The position numbers were made by a program, and so were the translations under genes. A DNA stretch of 64,000 nt from Corallium rubrum (lineage: Eukaryota; Cnidaria; Anthozoa; Scleralcyonacea; Coralliidae): the NCBI GenBank assembly GCA_964035015.1, contig CAXIUP010000123.1:15001-79000 (forward strand), given 5' to 3'. Positions 38,971 to 50,230 of this stretch are shown here, one piece after another; within the stretch, counting starts at the first letter, position 1, and each line of letters begins with the position of its first letter. A model generated the notes under the pieces. The model was given only the letters and a program-made list of their open reading frames with translations, was not told where the DNA came from and did not search any database.

Positions 38971-39690
38971 TTAAATCTCCCATACAGGGCTTTTCAGATC
39001 AATTTACAAAATTACAAAAATACAGATTAAACCCTATTGCGGTTATTCAACGACAATGGACCATTATAATGTGGCATCAAAGCCGACTAAGAACTCAACC
39101 AATTCTAAGCATCCAAGCTCGGCATTGAGAACAAAACCTTTTTCTATCATATCATCTAAACCGACATCTTTTAGTACACCGAATGTCGAAACAAATAGGC
39201 AGTTATTAATATGCGGCGCGATAAACCAGGGCCGTAAACAGAAGCAGTCAAGTATCGTGAATATAGATGGTGAGATTATAACTTCTTCTCCCGACTTCGC
39301 CTCCCGCTCAATGGCCTCTACAGGAATGGTTGGGATGCCTACCTCTGGTCGAGATACCTAAGCCGAATGCTCAAATCACAGCTCGGTTGAAAATGCCAGT
39401 ACATCCAGATTCATCGAAGCAGGCCAGTGATTTGCCACCGAGACAGCGCAATGGTTCGCAAAACCATTTTCGGAGTCGCTCCTCGGATTTGCTCCTCGTT
39501 GCCGGCGTCCATCCCAAACATCGGAGTGGCTGAGTCACTTGCGCTTTGTCCATTGGCTTACATTATATTTGTCGTTCTAATTCGAGAATTCCCAATAACT
39601 GTTGTTTGATAAGCAAAAGAAATTACAACAACTTAATCACAGTTAAAACATATGATGTACAAGATGGAAACCGCTCTTCTATCTTGTTTT
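38971..39690 (+). pseudogene. Possible ORF1 remnant upstream of a LINE endonuclease fragment
   Basis: A 101-codon frame (39056-39361) rich in Ser, Thr and Lys with no clear motif, plus shorter overlapping frames. Its position 5' of the endonuclease fragment suggests a decayed LINE ORF1, but no domain supports this. Confidence 0.35.
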
Positions 39691-41027
39691 ATTCAAAGTT
39701 TGCACCCTGGAATGCCCGGTCACTATCCCAGAAAACAGCGCTTGTGTGTGATTATATTCTCACTCAAAAGATCGATATATTCGTCGTGACAGAAATTGGC
39801 TCTCAGATCATCAACTATTTCATAAACCTAGAATTGTGGTAGGGGTGTTTGTTATAGTGTGAAACAATTGACCCTTTCTACCTTTAGATCGTTTGAGTAT
39901 ATTGCTTTATCTGTTAGCTGTGGGCCTACTTGTTTGTGCCTTGTTGCAATGTATCGACCACCGCCTTCCAAGAAAAATGGCTTGTCTGCAGATATATTTT
40001 TTGATGAATTCCCATTATCCTTGAGAATCTCGATGTCTTGTCTGGTCGACTCCTGGTGGTTGGCGATTTCAATTTCCATCTAGACAATGTTTCCATTAGG
40101 CTAACCGTGAAGCCACTATATTCTTTGATCTTTTGGAGTCTAATAACTTGATACAGCATGTCAAAACCCCTACTCATAACCGTGGTCACCTTCTTGATCT
40201 TGTTATTACCCGAAATTCAGATGCCGTTATATCTAATGTAAGTTCATCATCGCAGCTGCCTTCCGATCATGTTGTAATCACTGGTCGAATCTCTGTTCTT
40301 CGCCCTAAACCTACAAGAATTTTTGTGAACCATCGGAAACTTCGGAATATTGACTTGTGTGCATTTAGCGAATGTATTTGCGCAACGACTCTTATTACTG
40401 AACCTTGTTTAGATCTGGACTCATTGGTCCATCAGTACAACACTGACTTGACGAATACTCTTGATATGCATGCTCCTAAACGTCCCCGATTTGTCACCGT
40501 CCGGCCGCATGCCCCATGGTTTGATGACTCTCTTCGCGAAGCTAAGGCAAAGAAAAGAAGATATGAAAGGAAATATAGATCTTCTGGTCTTGAAATCGAT
40601 AAGCAGATTTTTAGGGACTATTGTGATTCTTATTATCGTCGTCTGAATGATGCTAAAACGTCATATCATCGGAATCGTTTCAGTAATGCTGACCAGCGGT
40701 CCCTTTTCCGTGATGTAGACATTATGACCCGTGAAAAAAGGTCCAACATTTTCCCCTCTTCATTGGCTGATCAAACCAACCAATTTTTAACTTATTTTAA
40801 TGATAAGACTCGCAATCTTTGCAACAAATTATCTGAACTACCTGCTCTGGAACTTAATATTTATCTTCCTCCATATGGATGCAGCTCATGCTTCTCATCT
40901 TTCTCGCCTGTAACAGAGACCCACATCAAGCAGATTGTTATGAAGTCTCCTACAAAGTTCTGTGAATTAGACCCTATCCAAACTGTGATTTTGAAAGAAT
41001 GTCTTCATGTGCTTTTAGCACCTATTA
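39691..41027 (+). pseudogene. LINE endonuclease and linker fragment
   Basis: Endonuclease start FAPWNARSLSQKTALVCDYI and IDIFVVTEIGSQI, then a stop at about 39841. The second block has LVAMYRPPPSKKN; the third (40133-41041) NNLIQHVKTPTHNRGHLLDL, LPSDHVVITG, linker RPHAPWFDDSLREAKAKKRR and the RT entry KSPTKFCELDPIQTVILKEC. Order and motifs are those of a CR1/L2-type ORF2. It is cut at 41027 by Helitron-like copy 3, with the next base pattern A|CTAG. Confidence 0.8.
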
Positions 41028-42052
41028 CTAGAAATACATAAACGCAACAATCCCTCGCCCGCTTTATATGCATTTTTAACACACCGCGCGCCCCCCCCCC
41101 TAATTTCTGTTTTTTGTTGTATTAACGAACACAGATTAGAAAACATCCAGAAAATTTGTTAGCAAGGTTCTGAGTCGGGTATTGACACACCGAAAGAACA
41201 TGTAATGTCAATATTAAAAAAAAAAAAACAATGAGATGAACCAAATGACAAATTTTCATTCAAAAATATATATAAACAGTGGTCAAGAAAAGATACAATT
41301 ATGTCAACGTCCTAGCCTTGAAAGACAATTCTAGACAATATATTATTTATATTAATTTTCATTTTCAAGATTTCTTCCGTTTTAACTTGGCTAAACTGGT
41401 AAATACGAATCTCCTACCGTTAAACTTTCTTCTGCTTTTGTGACCACAAACACTGACAATTCAGTCTACTCTTTTCGGATTGTTTTTCTCGCTCGCGGTT
41501 TCTTACTTTTTTCGTTGTTGACACATAAATATGACAAGGCATCATTCAGTTCTCCTCATGATCTAAAAAGCCGTTTGTTTCAAAATTTCTTCATCGTTCC
41601 CTCTCGAGTTATGTAGAATGCACCAGAGCAAAATTCTTTACCGGCTTTGAACAGTTTCAGGACACATCCTTCTTCTTTCAGTTAATACATTTCGGTCGGC
41701 ATCGTTTTCGGTCTTTATCGTATTAATTTTTTGGCTTTTCCCAGTGGTTTTAAGTCGTATATATTGTTGTCTTTTTCTCGCTGCCACATCTCTTGTTAGC
41801 CTTCTTTCTTTGCTCTTTTTTCGTAGTAATATTAATGTACATTTCAGCTGAAACCATTTTTTCTGGCAAAGATTTCTTTCGTCATGATCGTTGAAAAACT
41901 ATTTCGTAATCCAACCGAACTTATAAATCATAATTTGCTGACGTAAATTTAAATAATTTGAATAATTTAACAGGTTAGATACCAGTACCCTGCTATTCGA
42001 ACTGCGCAAGTTGTGGATTTGATAACATATATATATATATAGATATATATTT
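41028..42052 (-). mobile_element. Helitron-like repeat, copy 3
   Basis: On the minus strand the 3' end is TATTTCTAG followed by T, inserted into the LINE fragment. The interior (ctactcttttcggattgttt; aaaagccgtttgtttcaaaa) matches copy 4. The 5' end stops in a TA tract near 42030-42050 without the GC hairpin, so it is 5'-truncated and directly followed by copy 4. Confidence 0.5.
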
Positions 42053-42055
42053 ATA

Positions 42056-43804
42056 CTAGAAATACATGATCGCAACAACCCCTCGCCCACTTTTAATATA
42101 TACATTTTTGTAAACCACCCCCACCACCACCACCGCACACACTTTCTGGGGTTTTTTGGGGGTTTTTTATTTTAGTCTATTATAGTTTTTATATTTAGTC
42201 TATGTAATAATAAAATTAACAGCCTGAAAAATTTTGAATACAAAGAGAGAAACAAACCAGTATAACATCAAAGAAAATTCATTGGCAAAGTTCACCTGGC
42301 CGTAGTCATGTACTGTAGTATTAAGTATTGACACACCGAAAGAGCAAAGTCAATATTAAAAAAGAAACTATAGCCCTAAAGTAAGACTATAGTCCTAAGT
42401 CTAAGACTATAGTCCTAAGACTAAATTTATAAGACTATATTCCTAAGACTAAATTTATGAGACTATAGTCCTAAGACTAAATTTATAAGACTATGTCCTA
42501 AGACTAAATTTATAAGGCTATAGTCCTAAGACTAACACTATAGTCCTAAGACTAAGATTATAGTCCTAAGACTATAGTCCTAGTCCTAAGACTAAGACTA
42601 AGACTAAGACTATAGTCCTAAGACTAAGACTATAGTCCTAAGACTAAGACTATAGTCCTAAGACTAAGATTATAGTCCTAAGACTATAGTCCCAATACTA
42701 AGATTATAGTCCTAAGACTGTAGTCCTAAGACTGTAGTCCTAAGACTAAGACTAAGACTAAGACTAAGACTAAGACTAAGACTAAGACTAAGACTAAGAC
42801 TAAGACTAAGACTAAGACTAAGACTAAGACTAAGACTAAGACTAAGACTAAGACTAAGACTAAGACTAAGACTAAGACTAAGACTAAGACTAAGACTAAG
42901 ACTAAGACTAAGACTAAGACTAAGACTAAGACTAAGACTAAGACTAAGACTAAGACTAAGACTAAGACTAAGACTAAGACTAAGACTAAGACTAAGACTA
43001 AGACTAAGACTAAGACTAAGACTAAGACTAAGACTAAGACTAAGACTAAGACTAAGACTAAGACTAAGACTAAGACTAAGACTAAGACTAAGATTATAGT
43101 CCCAATACTAAGATTATAGTCCTAAGACTATAGTCCTAAGACTAAGATTATAGTCCTAAGACTATAGTCCCAATACTAAGATTATAGTCCTAAGACTAAG
43201 ACTAAGATTATAGTCCTAAGACTAAGATTATAGTCCTAAGACTATATATAGTCCTAAGACTATAGTCCCAATACTAAGATTATAGTCCTAAGACTGTAGT
43301 CCTAAGACTAAGACTATAGTCCTAACAACGAGATGAACCAAATAACAAATTTTCATTCAGAATAGATAATAGTGGCCAAGAAAAGACACAATGCCACGTC
43401 CTAGCGTCCAAAGAAAACTATAGACAAGAATATTATTTATATTGCATGATTTTCTTTTTCAAGACTCAGCTAAACTGGTAAATATGATCTCTTACCGTTA
43501 AACTTTTTTCTTTATCACCACAAACACTGCCAATTCAGTCTATACTCTTTTCAGAATTCAGGTTGTTTTTCTCGTTCGGTTTCTTTCGGTTTCTCCATGA
43601 CCAGGCATCATTCAGTTCTCTTCAAGATCTAAAAAGCCGTTTGTTTTAAACTGATTTCTTCATCGTCCTCCCTGAGTTAAGTAGAATACACCAGAGCAGA
43701 TTTCTTTACAGGCTTCGGCCAGTTTCAGGACACAGTGTCGTTTTCCGTCTACCAGTAACCCTGCTATTCGAATCTCGAACTGCGAAAGTTGCGGATTTGT
43801 TGAC

Positions 43805-43871
<67 letters not shown>

Positions 43872-43989
43872 CATCTCGCAGGATTTCTTTCCCACTTGCG
43901 TGTAATTTTGCGTGTACTCCACGCGTGTCGAGATTAGCACCCTCACCCGGGCTCCGGCCCTTCGGCCCTACGCCCGGGCTCGGGCCCGA
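42056..43989 (-). mobile_element. Helitron-like repeat, copy 4, expanded by a satellite
   Basis: On the minus strand a GC hairpin (GGGCCCGAGCCCGGGCGTAG, about 43925-43989) lies at the 5' end and TATTTCTAG|T at the 3' end. A TA tract fills 43806-43866. About 960 bases of CTAAGA-type satellite (42366-43325) lie within the interior, which explains the length compared with the roughly 1.1-kb copy 1. Confidence 0.5.
42366..43325. repeat. CTAAGA satellite with GACTATAGTC-containing flanks
   Basis: A central block of pure CTAAGA hexamers (about 42718-43092, roughly 60 units) has blocks on both sides made of CTAAGACTATAGTC variants. GACTATAGTC is a perfect 10-base palindrome repeated many times. Confidence 0.95.
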
Positions 43990-44034
43990 TGCGCACATCT
44001 GATTTCTAATTGATAATTAACTTTCGAACTATTT

Positions 44035-46998
44035 TACGACAGGAGGTGAAACGCCAATTTGTGTAACAGAATTCTGTGATCAATGCTGTCGATAGCCTTC
44101 GAAAGATCCAATAAAACCATCGCCGAGAACATTTTTTTGTCCATTGCTTCTAGAATTCCGTCAGTTACTGCAACATTAAGTGTCTCAGTTGAATGATATT
44201 TCTTGTTGTCGCTTTGGTGAGATGTAAGCCTTTGTTTAGATATTAAATAACTGTTAAATTGTTTTAAAACAATTTTTTCAACGATTTTTAAGAGGCCATC
44301 TCCCTAAAAACCGACCAACGGTTTTTGAAGGCAAAAATGAATTTCCTTTGTTTTTCGCCCATTATTTACCTTTACCTCACTTACTATTAAACCGCTATAA
44401 AAATTGCCACTTGATAATTTGTTCTTCATTTTTGACATATTTTTTATGCTTCGGCTGGAACGGCTAAGATTCGAGCGGAAATGAGAGCTGACAATACCTC
44501 GAAATGATCTTGTTATTTCTCCACCAATTTAGATTTGAATTTCAAATTTTTTTCTTGCAGTGCAATATACAGACCTTGTATTTCATCTGGGTTGAAGGAT
44601 ACAAGCTCTTTGTTTTGTTTTGTATCAGATATGGTCTCTTTCTTTTGACTTACTTTTTAAATTCGCTTACGGCACCTGATTAGTCAAGTTTTATTAATTA
44701 AGATTTCTCTGAAGTGGCACCTAGCCTGGAAATGTCGTGTGTATTTCGTCGTAATATAATATCGTAAGTTTAGTAATCTTTAAAAACAGTTGTCGGCAAA
44801 CGTATTTTGTAAGCGCACGAACCGACCGCTCAAAGTTAAGCTATTGTTTCACTTTGTTTACATTGTCAGAACCGGAAATGCCTTACGCTTTGCAGATAAG
44901 GCCGTTTTCGTTTCTCAATATTACATAAAAACAACTTCTTTTTATTTGAACTTACCTGTAGAAAGCGAACGGGGCATAATTTATAGGTCTATTCGGTTTT
45001 TAGGGTAAAAATGATTAAATATTCTATAGCCGATTCTTCATATATGCTCATATACAATAAGAGCGGACATGTCGCAGCCTCCTAAGTGACAAATAATTAT
45101 AATTCATGAGCAACTGAAAGTTTATCATTTTCTCTGTTTATTTCGGTGTACTGTTCATATTTTTATAGCATGAAAAGGTGTCAGCATCTTATACTCTGGA
45201 AGAATCGATTAAACGTCTTAAGAATTTTTTAGACTTCACGAACAAATTAAATCGCTTTTAAGGCCAGGTTCATACGTCGCATTTAATTCAGACGAATTTA
45301 ATTCATAGTTAAAGTCGACGTAAACTCGAATTTGTTTCATGCGACGAGTTTAATTCAGTGACGAGCAAGGAAAATCCCGCTAGATCGCGCCAAAAACGTC
45401 CAATACGCATGCGAAGTAAACAAAAATCTGATCACGGGCTCTAAAAATATGTTATCATAATTTATGCATTTAATTCAGACGTCGCTGTATCGTCGCATCG
45501 AATTAAATGCATAAATTATGATAACATATTTTTAGAGCCCGTGATCAGATTTTTGTTTACTTCGTATGCGTATTGGACGTTTTTGGCGCGATCTAGCGGG
45601 ATTTTCTAGCCTGAGTATCAGGTCCTTCTTAGGATTTTCCTTGCTCGTCACTGAATTAAATTCGTCGCATGAAACAAATTCGAGTTTACGTCGACTTTAA
45701 CTATGAATTAAATTCGTCTGAATTAAATGCGACGTATGAACCAGGCCTTAAAAGCGATTTAATTTGTTCGTGAAGTCTAAAAAATTCTTAAGACGTTTAA
45801 TCGATTCTTCCAGAGTATAAGATGCTGACACCTTTTCATGCCATAAAAATATGAACAGTACACCGAAATAAACAGAAAAAATGATAAACTTTCAGTTGCT
45901 CATGAATTATAATTATTTAATTGTCACTTAGGAGGCTGCGACATGTCTGCTCTTATTGTATATGAGTATATATGAAGAATCGGCTATAGAAGATTTAATC
46001 ATTTTTACCCTAAAAACCGAATAGACCTATAAATTATGCCCCGTTCGCTTTCTATAGATAAGTTCAAATAAAAAGAAGTTGTTTTTATGTAATATCGAGA
46101 AACGAAAACGGCCTTATCTGCAAAGCGTAAGGCATTTCCGGTTCTGACAATGTAAACAAAGTGAAACAATAGCTTAACTTTGAACGGTTCGTGCGCTTAC
46201 AAAATACGTTTGCCGACAACTGTTTTTAAAGATTACTGAACTTACGGTATTATATTACGACGAAATACACACGACATTTCCAGGCTTGGTGCCACTTCAG
46301 AGAAATCTTAATTTATAAAACTTGACTAATCAGGTGCCGTAAGCGAATTTAAAAAGTAAGTCAAAAGAAAGAGACCATATCTGATACAAAACAAAACAAA
46401 GAGCTTGTATCCTTCAACCCAGATGAAATACAAGGTCTATATATTGCACTGCAAGAAAAAAATTTGAAATTCAAATCTAAATTGGTGGAGAAATAACAAG
46501 ATCATTTCGAGGTATTGTCAGCTCTCATTTCCGCTCGAATCTTAGCCGTTCCAGCCGAAGCATAAAAAATGTGTCAAAAATGAAGAACAAATTATCAAGT
46601 GGCAATTTTTATAGCGGTTTAATAGTAAGTGAGGTAAAGGTAAATAATGGGCGAAAAACAAAGGAAATTCATTTTTGCCTGCCTTGAAAACCCGTTGGTC
46701 GGTTTTTAGGGAGATAGTCTCTTAAAACTATGACCAGGAGTGACCGGGGGCGATTATTGCTCGGTGTCTCATGATCTCCTTCCTTAAGTAATGGTATCAA
46801 CATTGACGTTTTCCAATTCGCGGGGAATATAAAAGACAATAAGGAACAGTTAATGATGTCAGTTAAAGCCGGTAAGATAACAGGCAGACAATCTTTAAAC
46901 ACACATGTTGGAACATAGTCAATGCCAGGTGATTTATTTAATGGCATTTCAGATACAGTACGATGAACTTCTGCACTGAACAAAGTGAAATTGCTCAT
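44035..46998 (-). pseudogene. LINE RT fragment split by a giant palindrome
   Basis: Minus strand. The upstream part (46998-46722) reads FTLFSAEVHRTVSEMPLNKS, DYVPTCVFKDCLPVI, WKTSMLIPLLKEGD and RSLLVIVL. The downstream part (44291-44035) reads KIVEKIVLKQFNSYLISKQR, STETLNVAVTDGILEAMDKK and VLLDLSKAFDSIDHRILLHK. Joined across the insertion with one TTAA the frame is continuous (VIVL-KIVEKIV). It is a CR1/L2-like RT lacking the YADD half and the endonuclease. Confidence 0.85.
44292..46721. mobile_element. 2430-bp near-perfect palindromic element with TTAA duplication
   Basis: Two arms of about 1.2 kb are inverted copies separated by a loop of only about 25 bases near 45480-45505. Ends are GAGGCCATCTCCCTAAAAAC and, complemented, GAGACTATCTCCCTAAAAAC. 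TTAA lies outside both ends (44288-44291, 46722-46725) and one copy restores the interrupted LINE frame. The right arm has an extra roughly 38-base piece (near 45607-45645) missing from the left. The arms encode nothing recognisable. TTAA duplications are typical of piggyBac-type transposases, so this is probably a giant non-autonomous foldback. Confidence 0.92.
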
Positions 46999-47002
46999 CT
47001 TT

Positions 47003-47280
47003 TGGGAGGACTATGAATGGTTATTAAACCTTTCAAAACTTAAAACTCTGAAGGATCGTCGAGACCAAATTTGTATAGATCATATTAAAAGAAGAATGGC
47101 AAACCCGAATCATAAACTGCGCCACTTATTGCCAAAAAGGGTTGGTCAAGTTAGGGAAAGGAACACGAGGTCAAATAGGCAAAAGTATTATAATTTTACT
47201 GGAAAAACTGAACGTGTTATGAGGAGCCCAATCGCCTGCGCCATTGATAAGTTTAATTCAACACTATGTCCCTGAAGCAA
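47003..47280 (+). pseudogene. LINE ORF2 C-terminal fragment
   Basis: Plus-strand frame: DYEWLLNLSKLKTLKDRRDQ, CIDHIKRRMANPNHKLRHLL, RVGQVRERNTRSNRQKYYNF, SPIACAIDKFN then a stop. This Arg-rich tail with TRSN...KYYNF is the usual C-terminus of CR1/L2-type ORF2 proteins of marine invertebrates, known to me from the family. It is in the opposite orientation to the adjoining LINE fragment, so it is a separate insertion. Confidence 0.6.
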
Positions 47281-47639
47281 CTAAAAGATATATGGTTTAA
47301 AAATGTCCTATTTGTAACTTGAATTAAATTTTTTTGTAAAGTAATTGAATTTTGAACTATAGTATTATTATAAATTAGTAGAATTGTACGCATATTTTAA
47401 TATTTCTATAACTATATGTAATACGCATTCCAAATTAGCTTTTATGTAGCTATTCCATGTGTAAATTTTTAATAATAAGAAGAAGAATAAAATACGATTT
47501 TATTAGAGTAGGTTAAGGTTTTGAATAATTGCAATGTGAAAATCGTGTGTCGAAAAGAGTAAAATACGAGCAAAACCGGGGATATTGAGAGTGAGAACCG
47601 TGGTGAAAATCGTAGGGAAAACTATCTCAGAACAATGTT
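47281..47639. other. No recognisable gene
   Basis: AT-rich sequence, probably in part the 3' UTR of the preceding fragment. Confidence 0.4.
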
Positions 47640-48645
47640 TCTTAATTTAGACCTATTTCAGTTAATGTTCTGTTCGAAAACATTTGCCTGTTATTACAGC
47701 ATTAATTCGAAGTGGCATGCTTAATATAAAATTGTTAATAAAATCTACAGAACTTTCTCGTATTGTTTTGCGAACTCTTGCTTTGAACACACACCCTGCA
47801 TGACTCACGTATAATCCCCGTCTCCCGCGCCTTAAATTCGAGTTCCTTCCTAACAATGTGAAAAAAATTTATCGATAAGATCGGTAGAACGAGGAGGGAT
47901 GGCAAACAGTTTACTGCCTTGATTTTGGACGGCTTTCATTGCAGCACCACTTGTTTGGGATGGGTCGTTATCCCCATTATAAACATCTTTTCACCCGTAC
48001 CGAAAAAGAGAATAGGAAAATTTCTTTCAATAAAATCTAAGAAATAGTTCCCGTTCATTTTCTTGTATTCTTCTGCCAATGTAATTCCTTCACTGTACGA
48101 AATTGCCACGAGAAGATGCAAGGACTTACCACCAGGTAATGTTTTTTAACCCTCACTGGTTATTTGAAGGCCTTCCTTTCTTTTTCTCCATACCTTTCCC
48201 TTTGGTACTACAGCTTGTCCCATTGGGTTTGGCTTGAATACAAACGATACTCCACCCAAGTAGTACGCAATATTCTCATGGAAAAACTGTGGGTTTCCTT
48301 TTAAAATTTGCTTACATCGCAAATTTTAGACATTTAGTATGATCTAACCGGGGCAACACTCTTTTTTTTTTTGCACGCTTGTAAATACTGGGATCCCTGA
48401 GACGGAACGTCTCGGTAAAATGTTCGATAGGACACATCGTATCTATTAAGTCTGCTAGAAGAAATTAATGTCTTTAATGAGAAATTATAATTCACAAGAC
48501 GCAATTGAACGACAGAGCGAGCCAGCTGCCTTCTATCACGTCCCGACAGTTTTTTTGGACGTCCCGCTTGTCCGAATTTTCTCTCTTTATTGCGTGCATT
48601 GCCACCAGACTGCAAAAGACGCGCCACCGCTGATTTGAAATTCCT
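47640..48645 (-). pseudogene. Tc1/mariner-like transposase pseudogene
   Basis: Minus strand, at least three frames. The N-terminal HTH part (48627-48334) has RLLQSGGNARNKERKFGQAG, RPKKLSGRDRRQLARSVVQL and YDVSYRTFYR. The middle has PQFFHENIAYYLGGVSFVFK, GGKSLHLLVAISYSEGITLA, NGNYFLDFIERNFP and MFIMGITTHPKQ. The end has a Cys/Arg-rich tail (SNLRRGRRGLYVSHAG). In relatives the AYYL-GVSF segment carries the first catalytic Asp and MFIMG-TTHPKQ the second; here both Asp positions read Gly, so the copy would be inactive even without the shifts. The relation to the intact transposase at 17.5 kb is distant. Confidence 0.65.
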
Positions 48646-49139
48646 GGGTTTTTTCGAAATTTCACAGTAGCCTATGAATACTTATTTTTCATCCCGAGTA
48701 GAAGGACCAAAGCAGGAGTTGTATTGCGGTAAACCATGGTATTGTTTTTCAGCGATCGTACTTTATAATAATGAATCACGAAGGAAAACTTATATTTGCG
48801 TTAGCCGGATGTGTGAAATTACGTCAATATTTCCACCCTCTAAAGCTCCTACGCAGTTAAGAACAAATGCACTTAGTTTGTGACATATTAACGTAATCAA
48901 ATGATCCAGCAAGAAGTAGATTTTCAATTGCATTACTAATAAACTGACCGGTCGTTTTTATGGGTTGTAATAACGCATGCAATAGTTGTTTAACCAGTAA
49001 AATTGTCTTTTCAGGGGGTTAACCCCGTGACCAAAGCATACAAGTCGTTTAAATTATTTTAAATAACGATTAACATGTGTCTGTATAGATTGTAGAATAA
49101 AATGACGATAGACGCATTATAACATAGAAAACAGAAAAT
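48646..49139. other. No recognisable gene
   Basis: Unassigned sequence; a 69-codon frame (48674-48883) has no motif. Confidence 0.4.
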
Positions 49140-49330
49140 AACGTTCAAGAACAAACAATGACAAAACACCTTGGGACAGTTGACATTTTTGCCCTTCAGA
49201 CACTATAAATTACATATTATATAAAAATTGAGTTTTTCCCTCCTGACCCCAGCCGATTCAGTGTTGACTAGAGTGGCCTGGACAAACAGCGCATAAAAAG
49301 GAGTGGCTAGGAGGTCAACAAGTAATGTTT
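49140..49330. repeat. Diverged relative of the 16-20 kb array start
   Basis: 'caatgacaaaacaccttgggacagttgaca' and the later 'ccagccgattcagtgttgact' echo the order in 16340-16440 (caaaggtgtgttgggacac; ctgttcaatgttggtgact). Similarity is partial. Confidence 0.35.
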
Positions 49331-49339
49331 ACAACATGA

Positions 49340-49420
49340 GCGGCCGTGTTGTATCGAATATACAATCACGAGCCGAAAGCGAGTGATTATATATTCGATA
49401 CAACACGGACGCGAATGTTG
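49340..49420. repeat. Palindromic MITE core (GTGTTGTATCGAATATA)
   Basis: GTGTTGTATCGAATATA and its complement flank CAATCACGAGCCGAAAGCGA with GTGATT. This is a short foldback of the type with a GCGAAAGCGAGTG-like loop. A second inverted pair (GATATACAACCAC...) follows at 49545-49592. Confidence 0.7.
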
Positions 49421-49918
49421 TAAACAGCTTAAAACACGCCGAGTCTTTGATGTTAATATGAGTAATATTTGTTCAGATTAATTCAGAAAAAGCTCAATTT
49501 CAATGTTTTAGAGCGGCGATAGTGATCTGATATACAACCACTAGTGGTTGTACATGTGATACAACCACGTGTGGTTTGTATCAGATATACAACCTCCTTC
49601 ACGGTCATGATTTCTTTTGTTTTCTTCATGAATTAGTAATGAGTATTTTAATAACTAATAATCGGGACTAATAATCCTCTTTTCACCAAAATAGCGAAGT
49701 CACAGAGTATATTGAGAACCACGTGTACGTATAAACGTGTACGTATAAACGTGTACGTGCACGTCCTTGTCACAGGACTTAGTTTTTATTATGTCATGCA
49801 TGCCTTATATGTATAAGTTAATTATCGTGCGGTGGGGTGCCTCGCAGGAGCTATTATGGCCCGCTTGCACTTTTCTCGTTTCGATTATATATACATGTAT
49901 GTATAGCCTATACTTTCC

Positions 49919-49921
49919 TTT

Positions 49922-49978
<57 letters not shown>
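49919..49978. repeat. (TTG)n microsatellite
   Basis: Pure TTG repeat of about 60 bases followed by a T-rich stretch. Confidence 0.95.
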
Positions 49979-50098
49979 GTTTTTCTTTTCTTTTTGCTTT
50001 TTTACGTTTTTGTAATTGTTATTATTAGTACTGTGTGCACCTGGAGTTCACAATAACGTTATTATTGCTGGAGGCATGCCCCACCATTCCCACCCCAC

Positions 50099-50230
50099 CA
50101 ATAGACACTTCCCGAGTTTGCTTCAGTTGGTATGAAAGATAACAGTAAATGCATTATGATGTCATTGCCAGCCTCGACTTGGAGCCAATGTTTCGTGGGC
50201 ATTGAAGCGAATTCGGGAAGTGTCTATTTG
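50099..50230. mobile_element. Short MITE with AATAGACACTTCCCGA ends
   Basis: CAATAGACACTTCCCGAGTT at the left and AATTCGGGAAGTGTCTATTT at the right are inverted copies with one mismatch over about 25 bases. The whole is about 130 bp. Confidence 0.7.

Noticed and set aside
42366..43325. CRISPR-like array
   Set aside because: No spacers; it is a hexamer satellite in a eukaryotic window.
44790..45008. 72-codon frame in the palindrome's left arm
   Set aside because: No motif; its inverted partner in the right arm is not kept as a separate gene; likely chance.
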